Shown here: piece after piece, positions 1 to 6,435 of the stretch
Position numbering within the stretch: position 1 is the first letter of the stretch
How the letters are laid out: every line of letters begins with the position of its first letter
Source: a virus
Virus record (IMG/VR): IMGVR_UViG_3300027861_000084
Span: 1 to 37,633 of that record
Strand: one strand, 5' to 3'
DNA length: 37,633 nt
Program-made: the position numbers and the translations under genes
The notes under the pieces: generated by a model
Database searches by the model: none
The model's input: the letters and a program-made list of their open reading frames with translations, nothing else
What the model was told of the DNA's origin: nothing

Positions 1-149
1 AGGCGCGTGGTAAGCGCATGTCGCTGCGGACGATTGAGTCAACGATCGGGACGTTCATGTATGACGCGCAGTTGGCCTATTACGCGAGAGGGTTCCGTGC
101 CGCAGCCATTGAGTCTGGCCTTGGCGCGGACCCGTTCGATCTGCGAACG
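1..149. repeat. Terminal repeat, left copy
   Basis: Bases 1-149 match 37485-37633. Mismatches fall at 8, 11 and 23; bases 24-149 are identical. The repeat lies inside one open reading frame that continues across the join, so the sequence is a closed circle or a permuted linear genome with a unique length of about 37,484 bp. The overlap looks like an assembly overlap, but a physical terminal redundancy cannot be excluded. Confidence 0.93.
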
Positions 150-395
150 TTCATCTTCGCAGAGTCAGTGCCGCCCCACGATCTGGCGTGCGTGCAGTTG
201 GACGACGACGCGGTGCAGGAAGGCGACGCGGTGGCGGAGAAGGCGCTGCGGATGTATGCGCGGGCGCTGCATACCGACAGGTGGCCGGGCTGCGCTGATG
301 GCGTGGAGGTGGTGTCTTTGCCGCGGTGGCGGATGCCGCAGAACGATGACAACGACGTAGCCGGCGACCTTGGGTTGACCGGGCTGGAGGGCTAG
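3..395 (+). CDS. YqaJ/RecE-like exonuclease, C-terminal part
   Basis: This is the 3' part of the gene that begins at 36947; the frame is open from base 3. Joined across the repeat, the protein is 310 residues. This part carries the end of the nuclease core: a Gln-x2-Tyr-Tyr motif (joined residues 203-207) in a helix after the catalytic Asp-x-Lys, as in YqaJ-type PDDEXK exonucleases. The tail from about residue 290 is acidic and probably disordered. The stop at 393-395 is followed 3 bases later by the next start, whose Shine-Dalgarno (GGAGG, 386-390) lies inside this gene, so the two are translationally linked. Confidence 0.85.
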   Translation, partial: ARGKRMSLRTIESTIGTFMYDAQLAYYARGFRAAAIESGLGADPFDLRTFIFAESVPPHDLACVQLDDDAVQEGDAVAEKALRMYARALHTDRWPGCADGVEVVSLPRWRMPQNDDNDVAGDLGLTGLEG

Positions 396-398
396 ACG

Positions 399-773
399 AT
401 GGGCAGCAAAGAGCAAATGGACATTCTGGTGTCCGCCATTGGGGATGAGTGTGTGGGCTTCATTTCGGACAATCCCGGCCGCAGTTGGGTCGACCTGTGC
501 GACGAGACGATCGGCTTTAGTGCGGATAGAACTGGCGAGGGCGCCACTTCCGGCGTCGCGCTGAAGGTGTGGTTCCAAGATGAAAAGGGGATAGTTGTCT
601 GCCAGATGAGCGAGGAGCTTGGATATGCTGGCGTAAAGTCCGCGCCGCTAGTAGTTCGCGCAATGATGAAACACGCCGCACGTGTCGCGAGAAAACGAAT
701 CGCGATGTGGCAAAGCGCACTGACCCTTTTCGATTCGATCAAGTTCGACGGCAGCGATGGAGATGACCAATGA
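399..773 (+). CDS. Hypothetical protein, 124 aa
   Basis: I do not recognise this protein. It has a mixed alpha/beta composition, a central beta-rich stretch (about residues 45-75) and an acidic C-terminus ending in Gly-Ser-Asp-Gly-Asp-Asp-Gln. The start is set by GGAGG at 386-390 with an 8-base spacer. The stop overlaps the next start (ATGA, 770-773), so it belongs to the recombination operon between the exonuclease and a conserved recombination-cassette protein. Base composition looks somewhat less GC-rich than its neighbours. A helper role in recombination is only inferred from position. Confidence 0.8.
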   Translation: MGSKEQMDILVSAIGDECVGFISDNPGRSWVDLCDETIGFSADRTGEGATSGVALKVWFQDEKGIVVCQMSEELGYAGVKSAPLVVRAMMKHAARVARKRIAMWQSALTLFDSIKFDGSDGDDQ

Positions 774-1237
774 CAGCACCCAAGAACTTTGACGACCTGT
801 ACCCCGGCCGCTTCGTGAAAGCCGGCAACCTCGGCACCGGCAAGCACACCGTGACGATCGCCGATGTGCGCCACGAAGACCTCGAGGGCGAGCGCGGCGC
901 AGAGCAGAAGGTGATCGTCAGTTTCCGCGAGAGCAAGCGCGACCTCGTGCTGTGCAAGCTCAATGCGACCGCGATCGCCGCGATGTTCGGCAAGTCGATC
1001 CCTGACTGGATTGGCAAGCGGATCGTGCTGTACTCGACCAACGAGTTGATGCCGATGCCGGTGACGCGAGCGGAACGGCAGGCGGGCAAGTCGCAGCCGG
1101 ACGCGTGCATTCGGATCCACGGATCGCCTGACCTCGCCGCGGACATGCCCGTGCAGTTCAAGCCGGCCCGTCGGCGTCCGTTGACGATGACCATGCACGC
1201 CACCGGCAAAGCCCCCGCCGAAGACATGAACCCCTAG
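770..1237 (+). CDS. Conserved phage recombination-cassette protein
   Basis: A protein of 155 aa of a type often seen beside phage exonucleases. It opens with a Phe-Asp-Asp-Leu-Tyr-Pro-Gly-Arg motif (residues 6-13). A beta-rich body follows, with Met-Phe-Gly-Lys-x4-Trp-x-Gly-Lys-Arg at about 64-76, then a Gly-Ser-Pro-Asp-Leu-Ala-Ala-Asp-Met segment, and a basic end (Arg-Arg-Arg-Pro). The body could be an OB-like fold that binds single-stranded DNA or partners the nuclease, but this is inference. No RecT- or Red-beta-like gene was recognised nearby, so this is one candidate for that role. It overlaps the previous gene by 4 bases. Confidence 0.82.
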   Translation: MTAPKNFDDLYPGRFVKAGNLGTGKHTVTIADVRHEDLEGERGAEQKVIVSFRESKRDLVLCKLNATAIAAMFGKSIPDWIGKRIVLYSTNELMPMPVTRAERQAGKSQPDACIRIHGSPDLAADMPVQFKPARRRPLTMTMHATGKAPAEDMNP

Positions 1238-1256
1238 CAGACCGAACGGAGAAGAC

Positions 1257-2267
1257 ATGAACACGCAGATCGTCCAGACCATTCCAGCAGAACTTGAGAA
1301 ATACGTGTCCGAGACCGGCCTATCCGCCGACGGGCAAGCCAGCCTGCGAGACGGGTTCGCGCCGCACTTCGTCGAGTTCCACACGGTCGCAGAAGCGGCG
1401 CATCACATCGGCGACGACGAACCGCAGGCAGCGCGCAAGGTCCGGCTGCAACTACGCGCCATCAGGACCGGCGCCGAACGGACGCGCAAGGAAATGAAGG
1501 CCGACAGCCTGCGACGTGTTAAGGCGATCGACGGCATGAAGCACGTGCTTGACTACGCCCTTGTGCCGGTTGAGGACAAGATGCGCGCCATTGAGGAAGC
1601 CGAGCAGCGGCGGGAGCAGGCGCGCAAAGACGCCCTCGCCGAAGTCCGCCGCGAAGAGATCGCCCCGTTCATGGACGCCACGCACGTCAACTTGGCGGAC
1701 ATGCCTGAAGAGCAGTACCAGTTGATGCTGGCGGGGGCGAAGGCGGCACAGGCGGCGAAGGTCGAGGCGGAGAAGAAAGCGGAAGCGGATCGACTCGCAG
1801 CGGAGAAGGCGGCGAAAGAGAAGGCGATCGCCGACGAGGCTGAGCGCGTCCGGTTGCTGGCGGAGAACAAGCGCCTTGCCGATGAGCGGGCGGCGGCGGA
1901 CGCCAGGGCCAAAGCGGAGCGCAAGGCGGCCGAAGACGCGCGCCTGTTGGCGGAATCGAAGGCTGAAGCCGAGCGCCAACGCCTCGCCGACGAAGCCGCT
2001 GAGGCCCGTGCTATCGCTGACCGACTCGCAGCCAAAGAGGCGCAGGCGATCCGTGAGCAGGCGGAGCGCGACCGGGCAGAGAAGGCCGCAGCCCGTAAAG
2101 CCGCAGCCGCTCCCGACCGCGAGAAGTTGGCAGCGTTCGCCGCCGTGCTGCGCGCGCTCCCGGTGCCGGCGATGGAGACGGACCGCGGCAGGGCGCTGGG
2201 ACTGAAGATTGAGCAGGGGATCAACGATCTTGCACAGCGGGTTGATGCCGCCTCGGCGCAACTCTGA
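1257..2267 (+). CDS. Ala/Glu-rich coiled-coil recombination-operon protein
   Basis: A protein of 336 aa. Residues 1-95 form a globular-looking domain with Leu-Arg-Ala-Ile-Arg-Thr-Gly and Arg-Lys-Glu-Met-Lys-Ala-Asp-Ser-Leu motifs. Phage proteins with this head are common next to exonuclease/annealase genes (similar to DUF1351-type proteins). Residues about 100-285 are a long Ala/Glu/Lys/Arg coiled coil that database searches often mislabel as TolA. The C-terminal 50 residues are again compact. There is no signal peptide or membrane segment, so it should be cytoplasmic. Shine-Dalgarno GGAGA lies upstream, and the stop overlaps the next start (TGATG). Confidence 0.82.
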   Translation: MNTQIVQTIPAELEKYVSETGLSADGQASLRDGFAPHFVEFHTVAEAAHHIGDDEPQAARKVRLQLRAIRTGAERTRKEMKADSLRRVKAIDGMKHVLDYALVPVEDKMRAIEEAEQRREQARKDALAEVRREEIAPFMDATHVNLADMPEEQYQLMLAGAKAAQAAKVEAEKKAEADRLAAEKAAKEKAIADEAERVRLLAENKRLADERAAADARAKAERKAAEDARLLAESKAEAERQRLADEAAEARAIADRLAAKEAQAIREQAERDRAEKAAARKAAAAPDREKLAAFAAVLRALPVPAMETDRGRALGLKIEQGINDLAQRVDAASAQL

Positions 2268-2548
2268 TGCTAGACCCCAACAAAATCAAAGCCACCGCCG
2301 CCCGCCTCAACCGTCGAGTCGACCAAGCGATCGCAAAGAAGCGGATCACGGCGCACATGCTGCCAAGTGAGGTGAAGTCGCTGGCGAACATGCTAGACGA
2401 GGTGGCGGCGCACATCACCGCGAGCACGTACCTGGCCGAGTGCTGCAAGTGCGGGTCAAAGGTTTCGATGACGGTGACGGACAAGGCGCCGGAAGTGTTG
2501 GTATGCGGTTGTGGCTACTCGATGCGACTGCGCAAGGTGGAGGACTAG
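2267..2548 (+). CDS. Small zinc-ribbon-like protein
   Basis: A protein of 93 aa with a helical N-terminal half and a C-terminal Cys cluster (Cys-Cys-Lys-Cys, about 65-68, then Cys-Gly-Cys, about 83-85) typical of a zinc ribbon. Asp-Pro-Asn-Lys and basic residues mark the first 30 positions. It overlaps the previous stop by one base. The last codons (Val-Glu-Asp-stop) carry the GGAGG Shine-Dalgarno of the next gene. A nucleic-acid-binding role is plausible but unproven. Confidence 0.8.
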   Translation: MLDPNKIKATAARLNRRVDQAIAKKRITAHMLPSEVKSLANMLDEVAAHITASTYLAECCKCGSKVSMTVTDKAPEVLVCGCGYSMRLRKVED

Positions 2549-2551
2549 ACG

Positions 2552-2836
2552 GTGGGCTACTTCAGCAACGGCGACGAGGGTATGTTCTACGAGGCGGAAT
2601 GGTGCGACACATGCCTGCACAACACTGAGCGAGGCTGCCCGGTGCTTCGCTGCCACCTCTCCTACAACTACGAGCAGAAGGACGGCACTCCGCTCAAGTC
2701 GGTCCTGTCGACGCTGATCCCGCGCAGCCGAGACGGGTTGCGCAACCTCAAATGTCGCCTGCACATCACCGAGGCCGAACGCAGAGGGCCACGAACGGAC
2801 AAGCGGCAAGTTCCGCTGTTCAAGGCGGAGGACTAG
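2552..2836 (+). CDS. Cys-rich conserved phage protein, GTG start
   Basis: A protein of 94 aa. The N-terminus carries Cys-x2-Cys (18 and 21), Cys (29) and Cys (34), probably one metal site, with a Leu-Ser-Tyr-Asn-Tyr-Glu motif just after. Small phage proteins of this pattern are common but have no assigned function. The GTG start is chosen because GGAGG (2539-2543) sits 8 bases upstream, the same spacing as two other junctions in this operon. The C-terminus ends Lys-Ala-Glu-Asp. Confidence 0.78.
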   Translation: MGYFSNGDEGMFYEAEWCDTCLHNTERGCPVLRCHLSYNYEQKDGTPLKSVLSTLIPRSRDGLRNLKCRLHITEAERRGPRTDKRQVPLFKAED

Positions 2837-2839
2837 ACG

Positions 2840-3682
2840 ATGGCGGATCGGGAAGCGGTGTCGACTATTGCAATCGCCCCGCCGTCTAGCTCGGTCGACC
2901 AATCCGCTGCGCGCGGTGCGGTCGGTCGGGTGACTTGTGATTTGAGGTTGGGGGATTGGCACGAGGCGTTGGCGGATGTGGCGGAAGTTGGAGCGGTGAT
3001 TTGTGATCTGCCGTATTCTGCGCGAACGCATGAGGGCGTGCAATACGAAGGGGCCGGAAATCGAGCGGCAAGAATGAACGATCCCGGTAAACTGTCTCGC
3101 CCGCTTGGATACAGCGCCGTCACGAGCGACGACATCGCCGCCTTCGCCGGCCACTGGCACCAACGCTGCAAAGGATGGTTCGTCACCATCACAGACCACC
3201 AAAGCGCGCGGATCTGGGAAGCGGAATTAGAGCGAGCCGGCCGCTACGTGTTCGCCCCGATCCCGTGGGTCGCCATCGGCAGCAGGGTTAGGCTTGCAGG
3301 TGACGGCCCATCATCGTGGACGTGCTGGATCATCGTCGCCCGCCCACGCTGCGAACCGTGGAACAAGTGGGGCACGCTTCCCGGAGCGTACATCATGACA
3401 CAGGAAACCAATACTGGCGCTCCCATCACCGGCACCAAACCGCTCGCCCTGATGGAAGCCCTGATCCGCGACTACACGCGACCGGGCGATCTTGTCTGCG
3501 ATCCGTGTGCCGGCACCGGGACAACACTACTCGCCGCGCGCAACCTCGGGCGCAATTCCATCGGATCCGAGATGGACCCAAAGACCTACGCCTACGCCAA
3601 AGCACGCCTTGACCCGATCGCGCCGACGGTGGCGCTGGGAACGGACTTGCCGCAATCGGACCTGTTTGGGGTGAGCGGATGA
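2840..3682 (+). CDS. DNA methyltransferase (N6-adenine or N4-cytosine type)
   Basis: A protein of 280 aa. Catalytic motif IV is Asp-Leu-Pro-Tyr (56-59), a DPPY variant. The SAM-binding motif I comes later as Asp-Pro-Cys-Ala-Gly-Thr-Gly-Thr-Thr (221-229). The order IV, then target region, then I is that of beta-class amino-methyltransferases. Residues about 100-200 between the motifs should recognise DNA. No restriction enzyme is adjacent, so this is an orphan enzyme, likely protecting phage DNA from host restriction. Substrate base and target sequence cannot be read from the sequence. The start has GGAGG at 2827-2831; the stop overlaps the next start (ATGA). Confidence 0.92.
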   Translation: MADREAVSTIAIAPPSSSVDQSAARGAVGRVTCDLRLGDWHEALADVAEVGAVICDLPYSARTHEGVQYEGAGNRAARMNDPGKLSRPLGYSAVTSDDIAAFAGHWHQRCKGWFVTITDHQSARIWEAELERAGRYVFAPIPWVAIGSRVRLAGDGPSSWTCWIIVARPRCEPWNKWGTLPGAYIMTQETNTGAPITGTKPLALMEALIRDYTRPGDLVCDPCAGTGTTLLAARNLGRNSIGSEMDPKTYAYAKARLDPIAPTVALGTDLPQSDLFGVSG

Positions 3683-3945
3683 CCGCCTTGCAACGCCGCA
3701 TCAAGGCCACCATCGAAGCGGACCCGTCGCCAACCGGGCCGGCGTGGACCTTCTACTCAACCGTCGCGGCCCAAGTCCGGTGCAGCGCGCAGTCGGTCTA
3801 CCTGCAACATCGCCGCGACGGGTTCCGCCCGGCGATTGCAGAACCGACGATCTGCCGCGAGTGCGGGCGGGTGATGGGTTGGCATAACCTGGGCTACTGT
3901 AGACGATGCTGCGTCGCATTCGGGCGCTCATGGATGACACAATGA
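3679..3945 (+). CDS. Small Cys-rich helix-turn-helix-like protein
   Basis: A protein of 88 aa. Residues 1-50 look like a short helical DNA-binding domain (Ser-Ala-Gln-Ser-Val-Tyr-Leu-Gln-His-Arg-Arg-Asp-Gly-Phe). Residues 58-79 hold Cys-x2-Cys and Cys-x2-Cys-Cys, a zinc-finger-like pair. It overlaps the methyltransferase by 4 bases and the next gene by 4 bases. It may act with the methyltransferase or as a small regulator; no function is assigned. Confidence 0.78.
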   Translation: MTALQRRIKATIEADPSPTGPAWTFYSTVAAQVRCSAQSVYLQHRRDGFRPAIAEPTICRECGRVMGWHNLGYCRRCCVAFGRSWMTQ

Positions 3946-4115
3946 CCAACCGAAACAAAGACGCCAGCACAGACGAAGACGGCCGCGACAACGAAGCGGA
4001 CGGCAACGGCATCTGCGCGCACGAGGGCGAGATCGTCACCATCTTCGGCCAGTCGGATTACGGCACGTGTGTGCGGTGCCGCGAGGTCGTGCGGATTGAT
4101 TGGGAGGGGGAGTAG
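3942..4115 (+). CDS. Small acidic protein with CxxC
   Basis: A protein of 57 aa. The start is taken at 3942 because it overlaps the previous stop (ATGA), matching the coupling used throughout this operon; ATGs further upstream lie inside the previous gene. The first half is Asp/Asn/Glu-rich. The second half holds Cys, His and a Cys-x2-Cys (possible single zinc site) followed by a Val-Val-Arg-Ile-Asp-Trp strand. Function unknown. Confidence 0.7.
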   Translation: MTNRNKDASTDEDGRDNEADGNGICAHEGEIVTIFGQSDYGTCVRCREVVRIDWEGE

Positions 4116-4304
4116 ATGGCAAAGCGAAACGTCGAGATCGTGATGACCGCGGACACAACAGACGTTGACGCCGCGATCAAGCGCATCGCCGAGAAGTTGC
4201 AGGCGGCTCAGCGACCGTCGTGGCGTGGCAGGTGGATCTACTTCGGCGCAGGCGTCTGCGTCGGGTTCGGTGCCGGCGTTCTGGCTGCGCTGGGGGTGAT
4301 GTGA
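4116..4304 (+). CDS. Small single-pass membrane protein
   Basis: A protein of 62 aa. A charged, helical N-terminal part (Asp-Val-Asp-Ala-Ala-Ile-Lys-Arg-Ile-Ala-Glu-Lys) is followed by Trp-Arg-Gly-Arg-Trp and one Gly/Ala/Val-rich membrane segment (about 43-62) at the C-terminus. It starts directly after the previous stop (TAGATG) and overlaps the resolvase start (TGATG). Function unknown; a role at the inner membrane is inferred only from the hydrophobic tail. Confidence 0.72.
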   Translation: MAKRNVEIVMTADTTDVDAAIKRIAEKLQAAQRPSWRGRWIYFGAGVCVGFGAGVLAALGVM

Positions 4305-4795
4305 TGCGCATCCTGGCTATTGACCCTGGCACGCACGAATCAGGCTGGGTGGTGTATGACATCGACGGCGGCACAGTCCTGAACGGGGCGGTCACAGACA
4401 ACGACGCGCTGCTATGCGGGCTCGTCGACCAGGAACCGTTCGATACTGTCGATATGCACCTCGCCATCGAAATGATCGCCAGTTACGGGATGCCGGTCGG
4501 TCGCGAGGTTTTTGAAACATGCGTCTGGATCGGCCGGTTCATCCAGGCGGCGCAGATTGAACACACGTTCATCTATCGGCGCGACGTGAAGAGACACGTC
4601 TGCAACAACGCCCATGCCAAGGATTCCAACATTCGGCAGGCGTTGATCGATCGCTTCGGTGGCAGCAAAGAGGCTGCGATTGGCCTAAAGAAGACGCCCG
4701 GCCCTCTGTACGGGTTCAAGTCTCATATGTGGGCGGCGCTGGCGGTTGCGGTAACTCACGGAGACGCGCTGAATGATGCGAGTCTGCCGTGGTAG
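4304..4795 (+). CDS. RuvC-like Holliday junction resolvase
   Basis: A protein of 163 aa with the RNase H-fold pattern of RuvC-type resolvases: Ile-Asp-Pro-Gly-Thr at 6-10 (catalytic Asp7), Ala-Ile-Glu-Met at 54-57 (Glu56), an Asp near 107, and a C-terminal helix Ser-His-Met-Trp-Ala-Ala-Leu-Ala (140-147) with Asp154 following. Such phage enzymes cut branched DNA during recombination and before packaging. It lies at the distal end of the recombination operon. The start overlaps the previous stop by one base; longer upstream starts are rejected because Arg-Ile-Leu-Ala-Ile-Asp is the usual N-terminus. Confidence 0.88.
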   Translation: MRILAIDPGTHESGWVVYDIDGGTVLNGAVTDNDALLCGLVDQEPFDTVDMHLAIEMIASYGMPVGREVFETCVWIGRFIQAAQIEHTFIYRRDVKRHVCNNAHAKDSNIRQALIDRFGGSKEAAIGLKKTPGPLYGFKSHMWAALAVAVTHGDALNDASLPW

Positions 4796-4806
4796 TGGAG
4801 GACAGT

Positions 4807-5079
4807 ATGTATTTGATAACAGAAGAACTATCAACGAAGTGGCAGATCGCGATCAGGGATCGAACTGTCACAGAGATCGAAGAGGCGAAGTCGTCCGGCG
4901 ATCAGATTCGCGAAGCCGTCGTCAGCATCCGTGTCTCCGCGCTTGCCGGCATGTTCGCCGCTGCGTTGTCTGCACACGGATTCAGCGACGAAGCCATCAA
5001 CAGGATCGTCGACAGTTGCTTCTCTGAGGAAGCCATCGCACCGTGGAGAAAGACCATGCGCGACGAATATTCGCACTGA
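4807..5079 (+). CDS. Hypothetical protein, 90 aa
   Basis: An acidic, mostly helical protein that I do not recognise. The ATG at 4807 is preferred over the GTGs at 4789-4795 because GGAGG (4797-4801) lies 5 bases before it. It has no Cys cluster or membrane segment. It is the penultimate gene of the rightward operon. Confidence 0.75.
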   Translation: MYLITEELSTKWQIAIRDRTVTEIEEAKSSGDQIREAVVSIRVSALAGMFAAALSAHGFSDEAINRIVDSCFSEEAIAPWRKTMRDEYSH

Positions 5080-5093
5080 TCTAGGAGGCCGTG

Positions 5094-5414
5094 ATGTGTA
5101 GAGGCGGATTTACGTTGCCGGTCGTGCCGGCGGTGGAGGGTGAGATGGATGAATCAACCGCAGACGTTGGCAACCGTGAATGGCCAGACATTGGGCTGGG
5201 ATGGGCGCTGATGCCCAACGGCACAGCAATCAACGACGCTATGAACGAGGGATTCGGGATGATGGTCCTCCGCCCTGGCGGATGGCTGTCTGCCTGTTTC
5301 GGGGGCGTTTCGCTGTACGGGCAGATTAAAAACGTGCGGCGCTTGTGCGAGTCCCTACCGCCGCCAGACCCAGACAAGTCCCCCGCCGACGACAGCCCCG
5401 CCGGCAGCGAATAG
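5094..5414 (+). CDS. Hypothetical protein at the end of the rightward operon
   Basis: A protein of 106 aa with strong Shine-Dalgarno AGGAGG (5083-5088), 5 bases before ATG 5094; a GTG at 5091 is less well placed. The centre holds a Phe-Gly-Met-Met-Val-Leu-Arg-Pro-Gly-Gly-Trp-Leu motif and the C-terminus is a Pro/Asp/Ser tail. The last 60 bases overlap, on the opposite strand, the end of the leftward late operon (stop at 5355), so the two transcription units converge without spacer or a recognisable terminator. I do not know its function. Confidence 0.7.
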   Translation: MCRGGFTLPVVPAVEGEMDESTADVGNREWPDIGLGWALMPNGTAINDAMNEGFGMMVLRPGGWLSACFGGVSLYGQIKNVRRLCESLPPPDPDKSPADDSPAGSE

Positions 5415-5771
5415 CCATCTGCTTTCCCACCACGGCACCGGACGCGCAACGGCGGCACGGTCCAGCATCGCCCGTTGAGAAACGACCTGCCGATCGCAGG
5501 CATCCATCAGCGCCCGGTGATGCGTATCCGACGCCGTGCGCTTGGCCGTGCACGTCAGCAAGTCCGCGCGCAGATCCTTCAGGTCTAGGCGAAGTGACGC
5601 GGCGTTGACGGCACAGGCTCGGCTGACGCTGGCGCGACCGTCGGGGAGCTCTACCGTATCGGCGCACGGGTTGGCCGCGTAGGCAATCGTCGGCGTGCAC
5701 AGGATCAGCACGGCGCAGGCGATGACGATGAGCAGGATGAAGGCGACGGCGGTGAGTAGCAGACCTCGCAT
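5355..5771 (-). CDS. Membrane protein of the lysis cassette
   Basis: A protein of 138 aa. An N-terminal hydrophobic segment (about 4-30, possibly a cleaved signal ending near Ala-Tyr-Ala-Ala) is followed by a helical, Leu/Arg/Asp-rich middle with four Cys, and a second hydrophobic segment near the C-terminus (about 118-135, Gly-Gly-Ala-Val-Val-Gly-Gly-Gly). It is the last gene of the leftward late unit and starts by overlapping the stop of the previous gene (TGATG). It may take part in envelope disruption, but spanin identity is less clear than for its upstream neighbour. Confidence 0.72.
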   Translation of the reverse strand: MRGLLLTAVAFILLIVIACAVLILCTPTIAYAANPCADTVELPDGRASVSRACAVNAASLRLDLKDLRADLLTCTAKRTASDTHHRALMDACDRQVVSQRAMLDRAAVARPVPWWESRWLFAAGGAVVGGGLVWVWRR

Positions 5772-6086
5772 CAGTCCTCCCCTGATTCCCTCATCAGATC
5801 CGCAGTCGACAGCCCGGCCAGATCCTTACGCGACTGGACGATCGCCCTCTGCGTGGCAACCCGCTGCGCCTCGATTTCCTCGATCGCCTGCGCGTGAGTC
5901 TCGCCCGCCGCTTCTGCCTGTTCCCGGCGGTCGCGTTCGGTGACTATCCGTTTCCTGTCGGTCTTGGCCTGTCGCTCGGCCGTGTCTGCGCGTAGACGGG
6001 CGGCACGACCGCGATAGGTCTGTGCGACGGCGACGCCGATTGCCGCGAACAGAGCAGCCACCAGGACGGCGATGGTCTCAAGCATC
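5771..6086 (-). CDS. Inner-membrane spanin-like protein
   Basis: A protein of 104 aa from ATG 6086: one N-terminal membrane anchor (about 4-25, Ala/Val/Leu-rich), then an Arg/Glu/Gln-rich coiled coil (about 30-90). This is the layout of Rz-type i-spanins, which link inner and outer membranes at the last step of lysis. A longer in-frame start (6172) would add an Arg/Ser/Pro-rich extension that lies inside the previous gene in another frame and is rejected. The start overlaps the previous gene by 9 bases. Confidence 0.7.
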
Positions 6087-6245
6087 GGGACGCTTGAAGT
6101 GGGCCAGCGCGTCGACCACGGCCTGCCCGCCGATGTACGCGGCGGTGACGGCGAGCCAAGTCTGCTGGTCAATGTTGCCGGTGGCGAGCAGCACGCACGC
6201 GCCCGCCCATGCCCAGAGTTTGCGGCTGGTGAGTTTGGCGATCAT
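6078..6245 (-). CDS. Holin-like small membrane protein
   Basis: A protein of 55 aa starting at 6245, which overlaps the stop of the lipoprotein gene (ATGA). It has a hydrophobic segment at about 9-24 (Leu-Trp-Ala-Trp-Ala-Gly-Ala-Cys-Val-Leu-Leu) and a weaker one at about 32-47, with a charged C-terminus. Size, two possible membrane segments and position next to the endolysin fit a holin, but holins share little sequence. The rest of the open frame upstream (to 6563) is Arg-rich and not likely coding. Confidence 0.6.
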   Translation of the reverse strand: MIAKLTSRKLWAWAGACVLLATGNIDQQTWLAVTAAYIGGQAVVDALAHFKRPDA

Positions 6246-6403
6246 GGCGTCACCGCTTCCGATGGCGAAACAGCGTCGCTCAGCGTCACCTGATCGGCAA
6301 GGTCGACAGCATCGGCCGGCGGCTTGTCGTTGGCGCGGTCGGTCTTGCCGTCGTTGCAGGCGGTCAGGGCCAAGAAGATGAACATCAGTAGCAGCGCTTT
6401 CAT
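6242..6403 (-). CDS. Small lysis-cassette lipoprotein, o-spanin candidate
   Basis: A 53-residue gene. It begins Met-Lys, has a Leu/Phe/Ile-rich signal segment (3-12) and a lipobox Leu-Thr-Ala-Cys (13-16), so the mature protein is a 38-residue lipoprotein rich in Asp, Ala and Pro. Shine-Dalgarno GGAGG (complement of 6410-6414) lies 6 bases before the start. It lies between endolysin and holin-like genes. Together with the coiled-coil membrane protein two genes on, it could form a two-component spanin as the outer-membrane partner. Its own gene is separate from, not nested in, the i-spanin-like gene. Confidence 0.72.
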   Translation of the reverse strand: MKALLLMFIFLALTACNDGKTDRANDKPPADAVDLADQVTLSDAVSPSEAVTP

Positions 6404-6435
6404 TGGGAGCCTCCAGCGGGGCAGTATACACGCGG

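Noticed and set aside
1452-2261. Leftward frame of 269 aa in the coiled-coil gene
   Set aside because: Shadow of the repetitive Ala/Glu-rich gene; Leu/Arg-rich and without context.
4789-4806. GTG starts upstream of the 90-aa gene
   Set aside because: GGAGG at 4797-4801 fits only the ATG at 4807.
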